This document shows positions 1-6,325 of a stretch of 7,115 nucleotides of DNA, in pieces (positions within the stretch are counted from its first letter, which is position 1; every line of letters starts with the position of its first letter). The DNA comes from Alphaproteobacteria bacterium (GTDB lineage Bacteria > Pseudomonadota > Alphaproteobacteria > Puniceispirillales > Puniceispirillaceae), in the NCBI GenBank assembly GCA_011526395.1, contig WTHW01000059.1:1-7115 (forward strand), read 5' to 3'. The notes beneath the pieces were generated by a model, which saw only the letters and a list, made by a program, of their open reading frames with translations, was not told the origin of the DNA and made no database searches. Made by a program: the position numbers and the translations under genes.

Positions 1-1300
1 CCTCAGGCCCCATAACTGCGATCTCAGCGGTTGGCCACGCGTAATTCACATCACCACGCAAATGTTTTGAAGCCATCACGTCATAAGCACCACCATATGC
101 TTTACGTGTGATGAGCGTTACTTTTGGCACAGTTGCCTCTGCATAGGCGAATAATAATTTTGCACCTTGAGATATTATGCCACCGACCTCTTGAGATAAG
201 CCCGGCATAAATCCTGGAACATCAACTAGTGTGACAATCGGAATATTGAAAGCATCACAAAAACGAACAAAGCGCGCTGCCTTACGAGATGCGTTAATAT
301 CCAAACATCCAGCCAAAACTAACGGCTGATTAGCAACAATGCCAACGGTGCGGCCCTCAATGCGAGCAAATCCGCAAATTATGTTACTGGCAAAATCTTT
401 GTGAATTTCAAACATCTCACCATTATCAACAATCTCACGAATGACATGCTTCATATCATATGGCGCATTTGGATTATCTGGGATTATTTGATCCAACACA
501 GCAGAGGGCTTATCGAGAGGCTCACATTCTTCATAAACCGGTGCTTCTTCTCGATTTGATAGGGGAAGATAGCTGACCAATTCTCTGGTTTGTAGTAGCA
601 TTTCAATATCGTTGGCAAAAGTGCCATGCGCAACGCCAGAAGTTTTGCTGTGCATTTTTGCACCGCCCAATTCATCAGCTGTCAAATCTTCGTGTGTTAC
701 TGTTTTAACAACATCGGGACCTGTTACAAACATGTAGCTTGAGCCTTCGACCATAAAGATAAAATCTGTAATGGCCGGTGAATAAACAGCTCCACCAGCG
801 CATGGCCCCATTATCAATGATATTTGTGGGACAACGCCGGATGCTAATACATTTCGTTGAAATACCTCAGCGTACCCCCCCAACGAGGCCACACCCTCTT
901 GAATACGCGCACCACCTGAATCATTAAGGCCAATAATTGGAATGCCTGATTTTATGGCTTGATCCATGACTTTACAAATTTTTTCAGCATGTGTTTCTGA
1001 GAGTGAGCCTCCTAGAACTGTGAAATCTTGCGAGTAGACGAATACCGGACGATCAAAGATGGTGCCATATCCAATGACCACGCCATCGCCAGGAATTTTT
1101 GTGTTCTCCATGCCAAAATCATGGCAACGATGCTCAACAAACATATCCCATTCTTCAAATGAACCATCGTCAAGTAGCGCATGGATACGCTCTCTTGCTG
1201 TCAGCTTGCCCTTGCTATGCTGTGCATCAAGTCGTCGCTGGCCGCCGCCCATTCTCGCTGCGGCACGTTTTTCTTCAAGCTTTGCTATAATATCCGACAT
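1..1300 (-). CDS. pccB: Propionyl-CoA carboxylase beta (carboxyltransferase) subunit, C-terminus cut by window edge
   Basis: This is the carboxyltransferase subunit of a biotin-dependent acyl-CoA carboxylase. It moves the carboxyl group from carboxybiotin on the alpha subunit (PccA) to propionyl-CoA, giving methylmalonyl-CoA, in the cytoplasm. The frame is open from the ATG at 1298-1300 to the window edge: 433 codons without a stop, against about 510 residues for the family, so some 75 residues lie outside. Visible motifs are LGGSLSETH (G97-G98), the acyl-CoA-binding DSGGARIQEG (S128-R132), the oxyanion-hole-type MGPCAGGAVYSP (G169-G170), and KAYGGAYDVMASKH (G403-G404). The visible part ends in AEIAVMGPE, typical of this family. 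The Asp after GGAY (D407) is, from memory, the residue that favours propionyl-CoA over acetyl-CoA in actinobacterial homologues, so PccB is preferred to AccD-type or methylcrotonyl-CoA subunits. It follows the ATP12 gene by 36 bases. No pccA or methylmalonyl-CoA mutase gene is in the window. Confidence 0.95.
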   Translation of the reverse strand, partial: MSDIIAKLEEKRAAARMGGGQRRLDAQHSKGKLTARERIHALLDDGSFEEWDMFVEHRCHDFGMENTKIPGDGVVIGYGTIFDRPVFVYSQDFTVLGGSLSETHAEKICKVMDQAIKSGIPIIGLNDSGGARIQEGVASLGGYAEVFQRNVLASGVVPQISLIMGPCAGGAVYSPAITDFIFMVEGSSYMFVTGPDVVKTVTHEDLTADELGGAKMHSKTSGVAHGTFANDIEMLLQTRELVSYLPLSNREEAPVYEECEPLDKPSAVLDQIIPDNPNAPYDMKHVIREIVDNGEMFEIHKDFASNIICGFARIEGRTVGIVANQPLVLAGCLDINASRKAARFVRFCDAFNIPIVTLVDVPGFMPGLSQEVGGIISQGAKLLFAYAEATVPKVTLITRKAYGGAYDVMASKHLRGDVNYAWPTAEIAVMGPE

Positions 1301-1304
1301 GGTT

Positions 1305-1318
1305 CCCCCCAATTCTCC
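1305..1318 (-). promoter_or_regulatory. Ribosome binding region of pccB with a six-G run
   Basis: Read on the minus strand, the bases before the pccB ATG are GGAGAATTGGGGGGAACC. The G6 run sits 5-10 bases upstream of the start. A GGAG lies farther up at -15 to -18, too distant for an ideal Shine-Dalgarno. The G run is therefore the likely anti-SD contact, which is an unusual composition. The short A-rich gap after the ATP12 stop has no clear terminator, so read-through from upstream is expected. Confidence 0.5.
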
Positions 1319-1336
1319 GATAATCACTTAACTTTT

Positions 1337-2050
1337 TTATTGTAACAAGGATAAAAACCGCGACGCATCAGCGAGTTCTGTCTTGATATTATCTCGACGT
1401 TCAACTGCCCATTCATCAACACCCCATTTTTCTTCCTGATAATATTCATCTAAGAAGGCATGTGCCATTAAATCATCAACAGCAAAGTCGCTAGTTACAA
1501 ACCTCAACCCCAATGACAAAGATCCTGATAGTGTTGTCACACGGTAAAGGCCAACATAGCGCCAATTATCAACAGATTTCACTGCGTCTTCTAATTTCGG
1601 CAACACGCTATCTGGTTGCGGGTGAGGCATAATACCGTCAAAGGCAAGCAACGATATATCGAATGTATCTGACATCCATTGTTGAATGGCACCCCACATT
1701 TCCTCTTGCCTCTTTGCTAGGAACTCGTCCTCATCTTGGCTGCAACGATAACAAATTAAATCACTCTGACCGTATCTAACCAATTCAGAGTCAAGTGTGT
1801 CTCGCTGTGTTGAAACACGATCTACAGCGGTAGATGCCAGAGAAAATATGGGCATTGTCTCAGGTGAAATTTTTTCTATTTGAGCATCAAATTCTTTGGC
1901 TATTTCATCGGCTAACAACTTATTTGGAAGCATAAGTGACGCTTTTGCAGGTGACTTTAACACACGTTCATCCAACTTAACCTGATAACCAGCTGCTACT
2001 TGCTCAACACTCACTGATTTATAAAAGCGCTTTGCTTGTTTCTTATCCAT
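1337..2050 (-). CDS. ATP12-family F1-ATPase assembly chaperone
   Basis: Homologues of mitochondrial Atp12 bind the F1 alpha subunit and keep it competent for assembly into the alpha3-beta3 hexamer of ATP synthase. In bacteria the family is largely alphaproteobacterial. The 237-residue protein has the usual length and landmarks: the N-terminal RFYKSVSV (8-15), the LDERVLKSPAK hairpin (27-37), a central DLICYR (97-102), a TLSGSLSLGL stretch (173-182) and a charged C-terminal helix around DEYYQEEKWG...ERR (201-219). No signal peptide or membrane segment is visible, so it should be cytoplasmic. An AGGA 11-14 bases before the ATG supports the start. It begins 15 bases after the HAD gene stop and ends 36 bases before pccB. 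No ATP synthase gene is in the window. The family assignment is firm; the chaperone role comes from the eukaryotic homologues. Confidence 0.9.
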   Translation of the reverse strand: MDKKQAKRFYKSVSVEQVAAGYQVKLDERVLKSPAKASLMLPNKLLADEIAKEFDAQIEKISPETMPIFSLASTAVDRVSTQRDTLDSELVRYGQSDLICYRCSQDEDEFLAKRQEEMWGAIQQWMSDTFDISLLAFDGIMPHPQPDSVLPKLEDAVKSVDNWRYVGLYRVTTLSGSLSLGLRFVTSDFAVDDLMAHAFLDEYYQEEKWGVDEWAVERRDNIKTELADASRFLSLLQ

Positions 2051-2065
2051 TACACACTTATCCTG

Positions 2066-2734
2066 CTAGGGTACTAGACGATTAAGGTTAACGCGCAAAT
2101 CCTGAAAATCTGATGCAATATATATCGCACCATTCTCAATTAGCACATCATTGTGATGATACCCCCAATCAACGCCGACAAATGCGATATTGGCACTTTT
2201 TGCACATAAAGCATCATTTATCGTATCACCTATCATCACAGCACGATCGGGAGCAATTCCGAAATGATTAATAGCTGCAATCGCCATATCTGGTGCTGGT
2301 TTCACGGTGACGTCATCAGCTGTAAAGCTAACATCTATCAAAGCGGTAATATTATGGCGCTCAAGCATCTTATTGAGACCATGACGACCCTTATTTGTCA
2401 CAATACCAATTAGCCAGCCTTCTTCAGATAACTTTTCAAGTGTTTGTTTGGCACCATCAAACAAGGGATCAACAGGCTTTTCAGGATCAGCTAATTCCTG
2501 TCGAGCTGCAATGCGATACTCATCGAAAATTATTTGTGCTTTCTCTTCATTTCCAGACGAATAATTGAGCCCTGCTGCGAATAACCCTTCCCCAATATTA
2601 TCTCGTATTTGTTGCTCATCCGGCAGTGGGACATCGGCCTTTTTACAGGCAATATGTGTTAATCGAATTATTGATGATGCGCTGTCGCATAGGGTTCCAT
2701 CAAAATCAAAGAGGGCTATTCTTAAATCACTCAT
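2066..2734 (-). CDS. HAD-superfamily hydrolase, phosphoglycolate phosphatase-like
   Basis: This is a cytoplasmic Mg-dependent phosphatase of HAD subfamily IA, 222 residues, which is full length for Gph-like enzymes. All four HAD motifs are present. Motif I is FDFDGTL, with nucleophile D10 and acid/base D12. Motif II is the Thr of IVTNKG (T113). Motif III is the Lys of VKPAP (K145). Motif IV is MIGDTINDA (D170, D174). The helical cap lies between about residues 15 and 95. A likely substrate is 2-phosphoglycolate, formed for example during repair of 3'-phosphoglycolate DNA ends, but HAD substrates cannot be read from sequence and other sugar phosphates are possible, so I give no symbol. The start overlaps the pseudouridine synthase stop as ATGA. 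A good GAGGA six bases upstream of the ATG lies inside the preceding gene. This gene and the pseudouridine synthase are adjacent in many alphaproteobacteria. Confidence 0.9.
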   Translation of the reverse strand: MSDLRIALFDFDGTLCDSASSIIRLTHIACKKADVPLPDEQQIRDNIGEGLFAAGLNYSSGNEEKAQIIFDEYRIAARQELADPEKPVDPLFDGAKQTLEKLSEEGWLIGIVTNKGRHGLNKMLERHNITALIDVSFTADDVTVKPAPDMAIAAINHFGIAPDRAVMIGDTINDALCAKSANIAFVGVDWGYHHNDVLIENGAIYIASDFQDLRVNLNRLVP

Positions 2735-3714
2735 GTTATATCCTCTTCAAAATCCGGCAATGATGTTGGAACATCAGTCATCATATCCAAATAGGATAAA
2801 GCGTCTTTCATATGCTTTGGCAAAGGCGCTTCTAGCAACTGGCCATCTGGCAGTCTCAAGAACTGTGCATGAAGATGCAATTGCCTCTGAAAATCTGCTC
2901 CTGGATGCGCATCAGCGCCAGCATATTTTCCATCACCAAGAATTGGTGCTTTGGACGCTAGCATATGAACACGTAGCTGGTGAGTGCGGCCTGTCATTGG
3001 TTGCAACGCCATCAATGACATATTTCCACCAGAACGACTTAATGTCTTAAATTTGGTGTGAGCATATTGCCCATTTTCAAAATCAGGCGACATTTTCTCT
3101 TTTCCCATAGGTCCCGATTTCGATAATGGCACTTTGACATCACCCAATGGCGGCAATTGACCCAATACCAGCGCAAGATAGGATTTTTGCAGTTTTTGTG
3201 ACTGAAAAGCAGATGATAATTGCCTTGCGGCCTCATCATGTTTTGCAACAATCAATATTCCAGAGGTATCTTTATCGAGCCGATGCACAAGCTTTGGGCG
3301 CACGCCATCACGAAAAGCTGATTGCAACAGACCGTCAATATGTCTGCCAGTAGATGTACCACCCTGAACAGCCAAGCCAGCTGGTTTATTCAACGCCATC
3401 CAGTGTTTGGTTTCGGCGATAATCAGGCTCTTTATATAGGATAAATCAGCCGCACTTTTTTGATCTGAGATGTAGGGTTCATCAACGCTTTTATCTTCAA
3501 CTGTCGACTTAGCAAGCCAATCTGGCATTGTAATAACCTGACCTTCGGAGCATCGATAATTGGCTTTAACCTTTGCCCCATCTAGACGCATTAATCCAGA
3601 ACGAAGAGATTTTTCTATTTGCACTTGTTTAAGGTGAGGAAATTTACGCCTTAAAGCTCTATCTAAGCGGCTATCAATTTCACTTTTTGGAATTATGAAT
3701 TCTGTTATTGCCAT
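2731..3714 (-). CDS. rluC: RluA/RluC-family 23S rRNA pseudouridine synthase
   Basis: The enzyme isomerises specific uridines in 23S rRNA to pseudouridine. E. coli RluC acts on positions 955, 2504 and 2580. With the start used here it has 327 residues. An N-terminal S4 RNA-binding domain (about 10-65, including SRLDRALRRKFP) is followed by a charged linker (about 70-95) and the catalytic domain. The catalytic motif HRLDKDTSG carries the essential Asp (D147), and GRTHQLRVHM (242-251) is a second family signature. I chose the ATG at 3712-3714 (MAITEF) over the one at 3727-3729. It gives a TAATG junction with the crcB stop and a more typical N-terminus, while the upstream start would overlap crcB by 16 bases. 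Its own stop overlaps the HAD start as ATGA. RluC rather than RluD or RluA is inferred from the S4 domain and this gene order; the family is certain, the exact sites modified are not. Confidence 0.88.
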   Translation of the reverse strand: MAITEFIIPKSEIDSRLDRALRRKFPHLKQVQIEKSLRSGLMRLDGAKVKANYRCSEGQVITMPDWLAKSTVEDKSVDEPYISDQKSAADLSYIKSLIIAETKHWMALNKPAGLAVQGGTSTGRHIDGLLQSAFRDGVRPKLVHRLDKDTSGILIVAKHDEAARQLSSAFQSQKLQKSYLALVLGQLPPLGDVKVPLSKSGPMGKEKMSPDFENGQYAHTKFKTLSRSGGNMSLMALQPMTGRTHQLRVHMLASKAPILGDGKYAGADAHPGADFQRQLHLHAQFLRLPDGQLLEAPLPKHMKDALSYLDMMTDVPTSLPDFEEDIT

Positions 3715-4100
3715 TAGCTTAGCACCCATTTCATAAAGTGATATGAAGCAAAAAATACAAGCAATGAGACAACAAAAGATGATGTCATATACAATGCTAA
3801 CAACGTATATTGCTGCTTTTCCAAAAGGTGAAAACTATCCAAAGCAAAGCTTGAAAAAGTGGTTAAAGCCCCAAGAAATCCAATCATGATGAATGGCCTA
3901 ATTGTTGTATCCATAGTTGGATAAAAAAGCAAAAGGCTAGCCATCATACCCATAATGGCACAACCGATAACATTGACCGTTAACGTTGCCACAAATGAAG
4001 GCACAGAGGCTGGTAAGGTGGCAATATATATCCCCAAGCCATAACGCGCCATTGCACCAAGAGCGCCCCCAATTGCTACAAAAATCATTGCATGAATCAT
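3714..4100 (-). CDS. crcB: Fluoride-specific ion channel CrcB/FluC
   Basis: This is a small inner-membrane channel that lets fluoride leave the cell. It works as an antiparallel homodimer. The 128 residues hold four hydrophobic segments (about 5-26, 36-59, 68-89 and 98-125). Signatures are IGGALGAMARY (10-20), TLTVNVIG with pore Asn N43, and GFLGALTTFSSF (74-85), whose glycine and threonines frame the central Na+ site and whose F82 and F85 match the Phe box. Y104, S108 and S112 match the TM4 polar track of characterised channels, from memory. Two small departures are an Ala before T39 where Gly is common, and Asp at position 88 where Glu is common. A single gene fits the homodimeric type rather than the paired heterodimeric type. 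The start overlaps the DUF429-like stop as ATGA with no Shine-Dalgarno, suggesting coupled translation. There is no room for a dedicated fluoride riboswitch. Confidence 0.93.
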   Translation of the reverse strand: MIHAMIFVAIGGALGAMARYGLGIYIATLPASVPSFVATLTVNVIGCAIMGMMASLLLFYPTMDTTIRPFIMIGFLGALTTFSSFALDSFHLLEKQQYTLLALYMTSSFVVSLLVFFASYHFMKWVLS

Positions 4101-4981
4101 GCAAGATTATTATCTGACTTCACGCCAAAAATCCAGCCCTCACGCTGTGCTTTGCTATGAATGCGCCAACAATCTTTGTCTTTTGATAACGCTCGCAAAG
4201 CAGCAGAAGATATTAAGGCGTCAGCATCGTCTCTATCAGGCCCTTGCGCCTCAAAACCAACAGCAACACTATCAGACTCAAAAAACCGCAATGCTTTGTT
4301 GAGACCTTCATGAGAAGCCTGATAGCCATTCACAGGATTCACCCCTGCCATTTTGAAATAATATGATGGGAAAATTTCAACCAATGTTAAGTTTGCATTC
4401 TTACTTTGAAACGGCCAAATAGAAGCACTTGAAGAAAAATGATAACAAAGCCTCATGCCTGCCAATGAGCCTGTCCCCACACCTGCAGGACCAACGCAAT
4501 TGAAGGTCGGACTGGGTGATTTTACAGTGGCTGCGGCTATTTCTGTTTGCCGACGGCGTGAGGCAAAAAGAGAACCACGCCGTCCAGATGGGGCATTGTA
4601 ATAGCGACCATAATCAGGGTTATCCCAAATCAAACCACCATAATAATCTTCAGCATTTTCATTAATAGCATCTATCATTTGCCATAGCTGCAACGCTGTA
4701 TTCGGCTGAAAGAGGCCTGCTTTTAAATTAGGAAAATAGTCACCATTCTCATCTGTGGGATATGCGAAAGCAAAATCGATACCAGCGAGCACACGTGACT
4801 TGCGTGAAATATCTGTCAGATAGGAAATAATGTCCGCGCGAGAAAAAGCAGATTTACCTCCGGGCGGATTAATTTTCGTGGGCACATTTTTTCCCGCTCT
4901 GCAGGTGAAAACAGATAGGCCGCGGTGCTTTTTCCCCTTTGCGCCAGACCAATCAATTCCAACAAAATAGTCAAAATTCAT
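4097..4981 (-). CDS. DUF429-like protein, probable RNase H-type fold, function unknown
   Basis: I recognise features of the DUF429 group but cannot assign a function. The 294-residue protein is soluble, with no signal peptide or membrane segment. It opens with a beta-strand motif FVGIDWSGA (D10), has a second GIDFAFAYP (D69), a Gly-rich GVGTGSLAGMR (167-177), LVEIFPSYYFK (E202), an acidic cluster DRDDADALISSAALRA (D251, D252, D254) and a closing EGWIFGV (281-287). A strand carrying an early Asp, further acidic residues on later strands and an Asp-rich helix near the C-terminus is the layout of RNase H-fold nucleases and ATPases. Catalysis is an inference from this. The start overlaps the rarA stop as ATGA and its own stop overlaps the crcB start the same way, so it belongs to the operon. 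In the alphaproteobacterial gene order I recall, rarA and crcB are often direct neighbours, so this gene may be a lineage-specific insertion. Composition resembles its neighbours. Confidence 0.75.
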   Translation of the reverse strand: MNFDYFVGIDWSGAKGKKHRGLSVFTCRAGKNVPTKINPPGGKSAFSRADIISYLTDISRKSRVLAGIDFAFAYPTDENGDYFPNLKAGLFQPNTALQLWQMIDAINENAEDYYGGLIWDNPDYGRYYNAPSGRRGSLFASRRRQTEIAAATVKSPSPTFNCVGPAGVGTGSLAGMRLCYHFSSSASIWPFQSKNANLTLVEIFPSYYFKMAGVNPVNGYQASHEGLNKALRFFESDSVAVGFEAQGPDRDDADALISSAALRALSKDKDCWRIHSKAQREGWIFGVKSDNNLA

Positions 4982-6249
4982 GTTTTATCACGCCGCTTTT
5001 GCCAGTAGGCAAGGCGTTTTGATACTTCACGCTCAAACCCAATTTCCTTTGGCTCATAAAGCCTTGTGCGCGGCACTTCGTCTGGAAAGCAATTCTGACC
5101 AGAAAAACCATCTTTTGAGTCATGATCATAGGCATAGCCTTTACCAAAGCCCATATCTTTCATCATCTTCGTTGCTGCGTTAATGAGGTGATTTGGTGGC
5201 GGCACAGCGCCTGTGGTTTGCGCCATTTGCAATGCCGCTTTACTTGCCACATATACCGCATTTGATTTAGGGGCTGTTGCCAAATAAATCACAGCTTGCA
5301 CCAACGCCAAATCACCTTCTGGCGAGCCTAATCTCTCATATGACTGCCATGCATCTAGCGTTTGGCTCAAAGCTTGTGGATCTGCTAGGCCGATATCCTC
5401 AGAAGCGAAGCGAAGTAAGCGACGCGCTATGTAGCGAGGGTCTTCGCCAGCAGACATCATACGTGCAAACCAATAGAGAGCGGCATCACAATCAGAAGCC
5501 CGCAAAGATTTATGCAGTGCTGAGATAAGGTTATAATGCTGGTCACCTGATTTATCATAATTGAGTGATTTCTTACTCAAGAACAATGGCAGTGTCTTCG
5601 CATCGAGTATCTGTCCATCTTGTTGCCGTGTGGCAATTTTTTCAACCATGTTAAGTAGATAGCGCCCGTCACCATCTGCCATTGCCAATAGGGCATCGCG
5701 CGCCTCATCATCAAGAGGAAGCGTGATATCTAGCAAATTTTCGGCGCGCGCTAGAATAGCAGATAAGGCTTCATGACTTAAAAGCCCTAATGTTAAGACC
5801 TGAACTCTTGATAAAAGTGCGGCATTTAGTGCAAAAGATGGGTTTTCGGTTGTGGCTCCGATTAATCGCACGATCCCTTTTTCAATGGCAGGCAATAATG
5901 CATCCTGCTGTGCTTTATTAAAACGGTGAATTTCATCAATGAACACAAGTGTTGTCTGACCAGTGGCAAAGCGCTCTTCGGCCGCTTTGAAAATGCGTCG
6001 TACATCCCCCACACCATCCAAAACAGCTGATAAAACATCAAAATGGTCGCCAGCCATTGCGCCAATTAGATGGGCAAAGGTGGTCTTGCCAGTGCCAGGC
6101 GGCCCCCACAGGATAAGAGAGCCTGTCTTCAGACTAGCATCATCAAGGGACAGCAGAACCGGTTGACCAACAAAATCCTCAATCTTTTGTGGTCGCAATC
6201 TTTCAGCTAGAGGGATAGCCTGATGGGTTTGATAAAATAAATTACTCAT
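4978..6249 (-). CDS. rarA: Replication-associated recombination protein RarA (MgsA/WRNIP1 family AAA+ ATPase)
   Basis: RarA is a cytoplasmic AAA+ ATPase that acts at stalled or collapsed replication forks, binds SSB and single-stranded DNA ends, and is related to clamp-loader subunits. The 423 residues match the family length. With the ATG at 6247-6249 as residue 1, Walker A is GPPGTGKT (49-56), Walker B is FIDEIHRF (103-110), the sensor-1 region is GATTENPSF (131-139), and the Arg finger lies in LLSR (R148). The C-terminal tetramerisation part carries HYNLISALHKS, AGEDPRYIARRL and ASEDIGLADP (about 238-292), all typical of RarA and absent from DnaX. An in-frame TTG six bases upstream would add two residues but has no better ribosome site, so I prefer the ATG. 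Neither start has a clear Shine-Dalgarno. It is the first gene of the packed series and its stop overlaps the DUF429-like start (ATGA). Confidence 0.95.
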   Translation of the reverse strand: MSNLFYQTHQAIPLAERLRPQKIEDFVGQPVLLSLDDASLKTGSLILWGPPGTGKTTFAHLIGAMAGDHFDVLSAVLDGVGDVRRIFKAAEERFATGQTTLVFIDEIHRFNKAQQDALLPAIEKGIVRLIGATTENPSFALNAALLSRVQVLTLGLLSHEALSAILARAENLLDITLPLDDEARDALLAMADGDGRYLLNMVEKIATRQQDGQILDAKTLPLFLSKKSLNYDKSGDQHYNLISALHKSLRASDCDAALYWFARMMSAGEDPRYIARRLLRFASEDIGLADPQALSQTLDAWQSYERLGSPEGDLALVQAVIYLATAPKSNAVYVASKAALQMAQTTGAVPPPNHLINAATKMMKDMGFGKGYAYDHDSKDGFSGQNCFPDEVPRTRLYEPKEIGFEREVSKRLAYWQKRRDKT

Positions 6250-6263
6250 GGCCAAATTGTTAC

Positions 6264-6294
6264 ATAAAAACCATGCGCCAATCTAGTCACATGG
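6264..6294 (-). terminator. Weak candidate intrinsic terminator after the RTX gene
   Basis: On the minus strand CCATG (6294-6290) and CATGG (6275-6271) form a 5-bp inverted repeat with a 14-base loop, followed at once by TTTTT (6270-6266). An alternative fold pairs ATGCCA with TGG and CAT around a 2-base bulge. The stem is short and not GC-rich, so termination would be partial at best. It lies 32 bases after the RTX stop and ends 15 bases before the rarA ATG, which makes it equally possible that it acts in the rarA leader or does nothing. Confidence 0.22.
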
Positions 6295-6310
6295 CATATG
6301 ATAAAGGCAA
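6281..6310 (-). promoter_or_regulatory. Weak candidate promoter for the rarA-to-pccB series
   Basis: In the only sizeable gap upstream of rarA, a TTGCCT (6310-6305) is followed after 18 bases by CTAGAT (6286-6281). This is a loose match to -35 and -10 boxes of the housekeeping sigma factor, placing transcription start near 6274 and leaving a leader of about 25 bases. The -10 is poor and the region is AT-rich, so chance is a real explanation. Context is the main support: an operon start is expected here because the upstream gene is functionally unrelated. Confidence 0.22.
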
Positions 6311-6325
6311 TACTGGCAAAGTTTA

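Noticed and set aside
484..675. Minus-strand 63-codon frame inside pccB
   Set aside because: It is a different frame from the intact pccB reading frame, which has no stop across the region.
1059..1331. Plus-strand open frame of 90 codons over the start of pccB
   Set aside because: It is antisense to the conserved N-terminal part of pccB and is Ser/Pro-rich, as expected of a reverse-strand artefact.
2565..3050. 161-codon open frame on the plus strand across the HAD/pseudouridine-synthase junction
   Set aside because: It lies antisense to two genes with complete catalytic motifs, its translation shows no recognisable domain, and it spans their boundary. It is a shadow frame.
4101..4200. Possible fluoride riboswitch upstream of crcB
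   Set aside because: crcB begins inside the stop codon of the preceding gene, and the upstream bases are coding sequence. No leader space exists and no riboswitch core was recognised.
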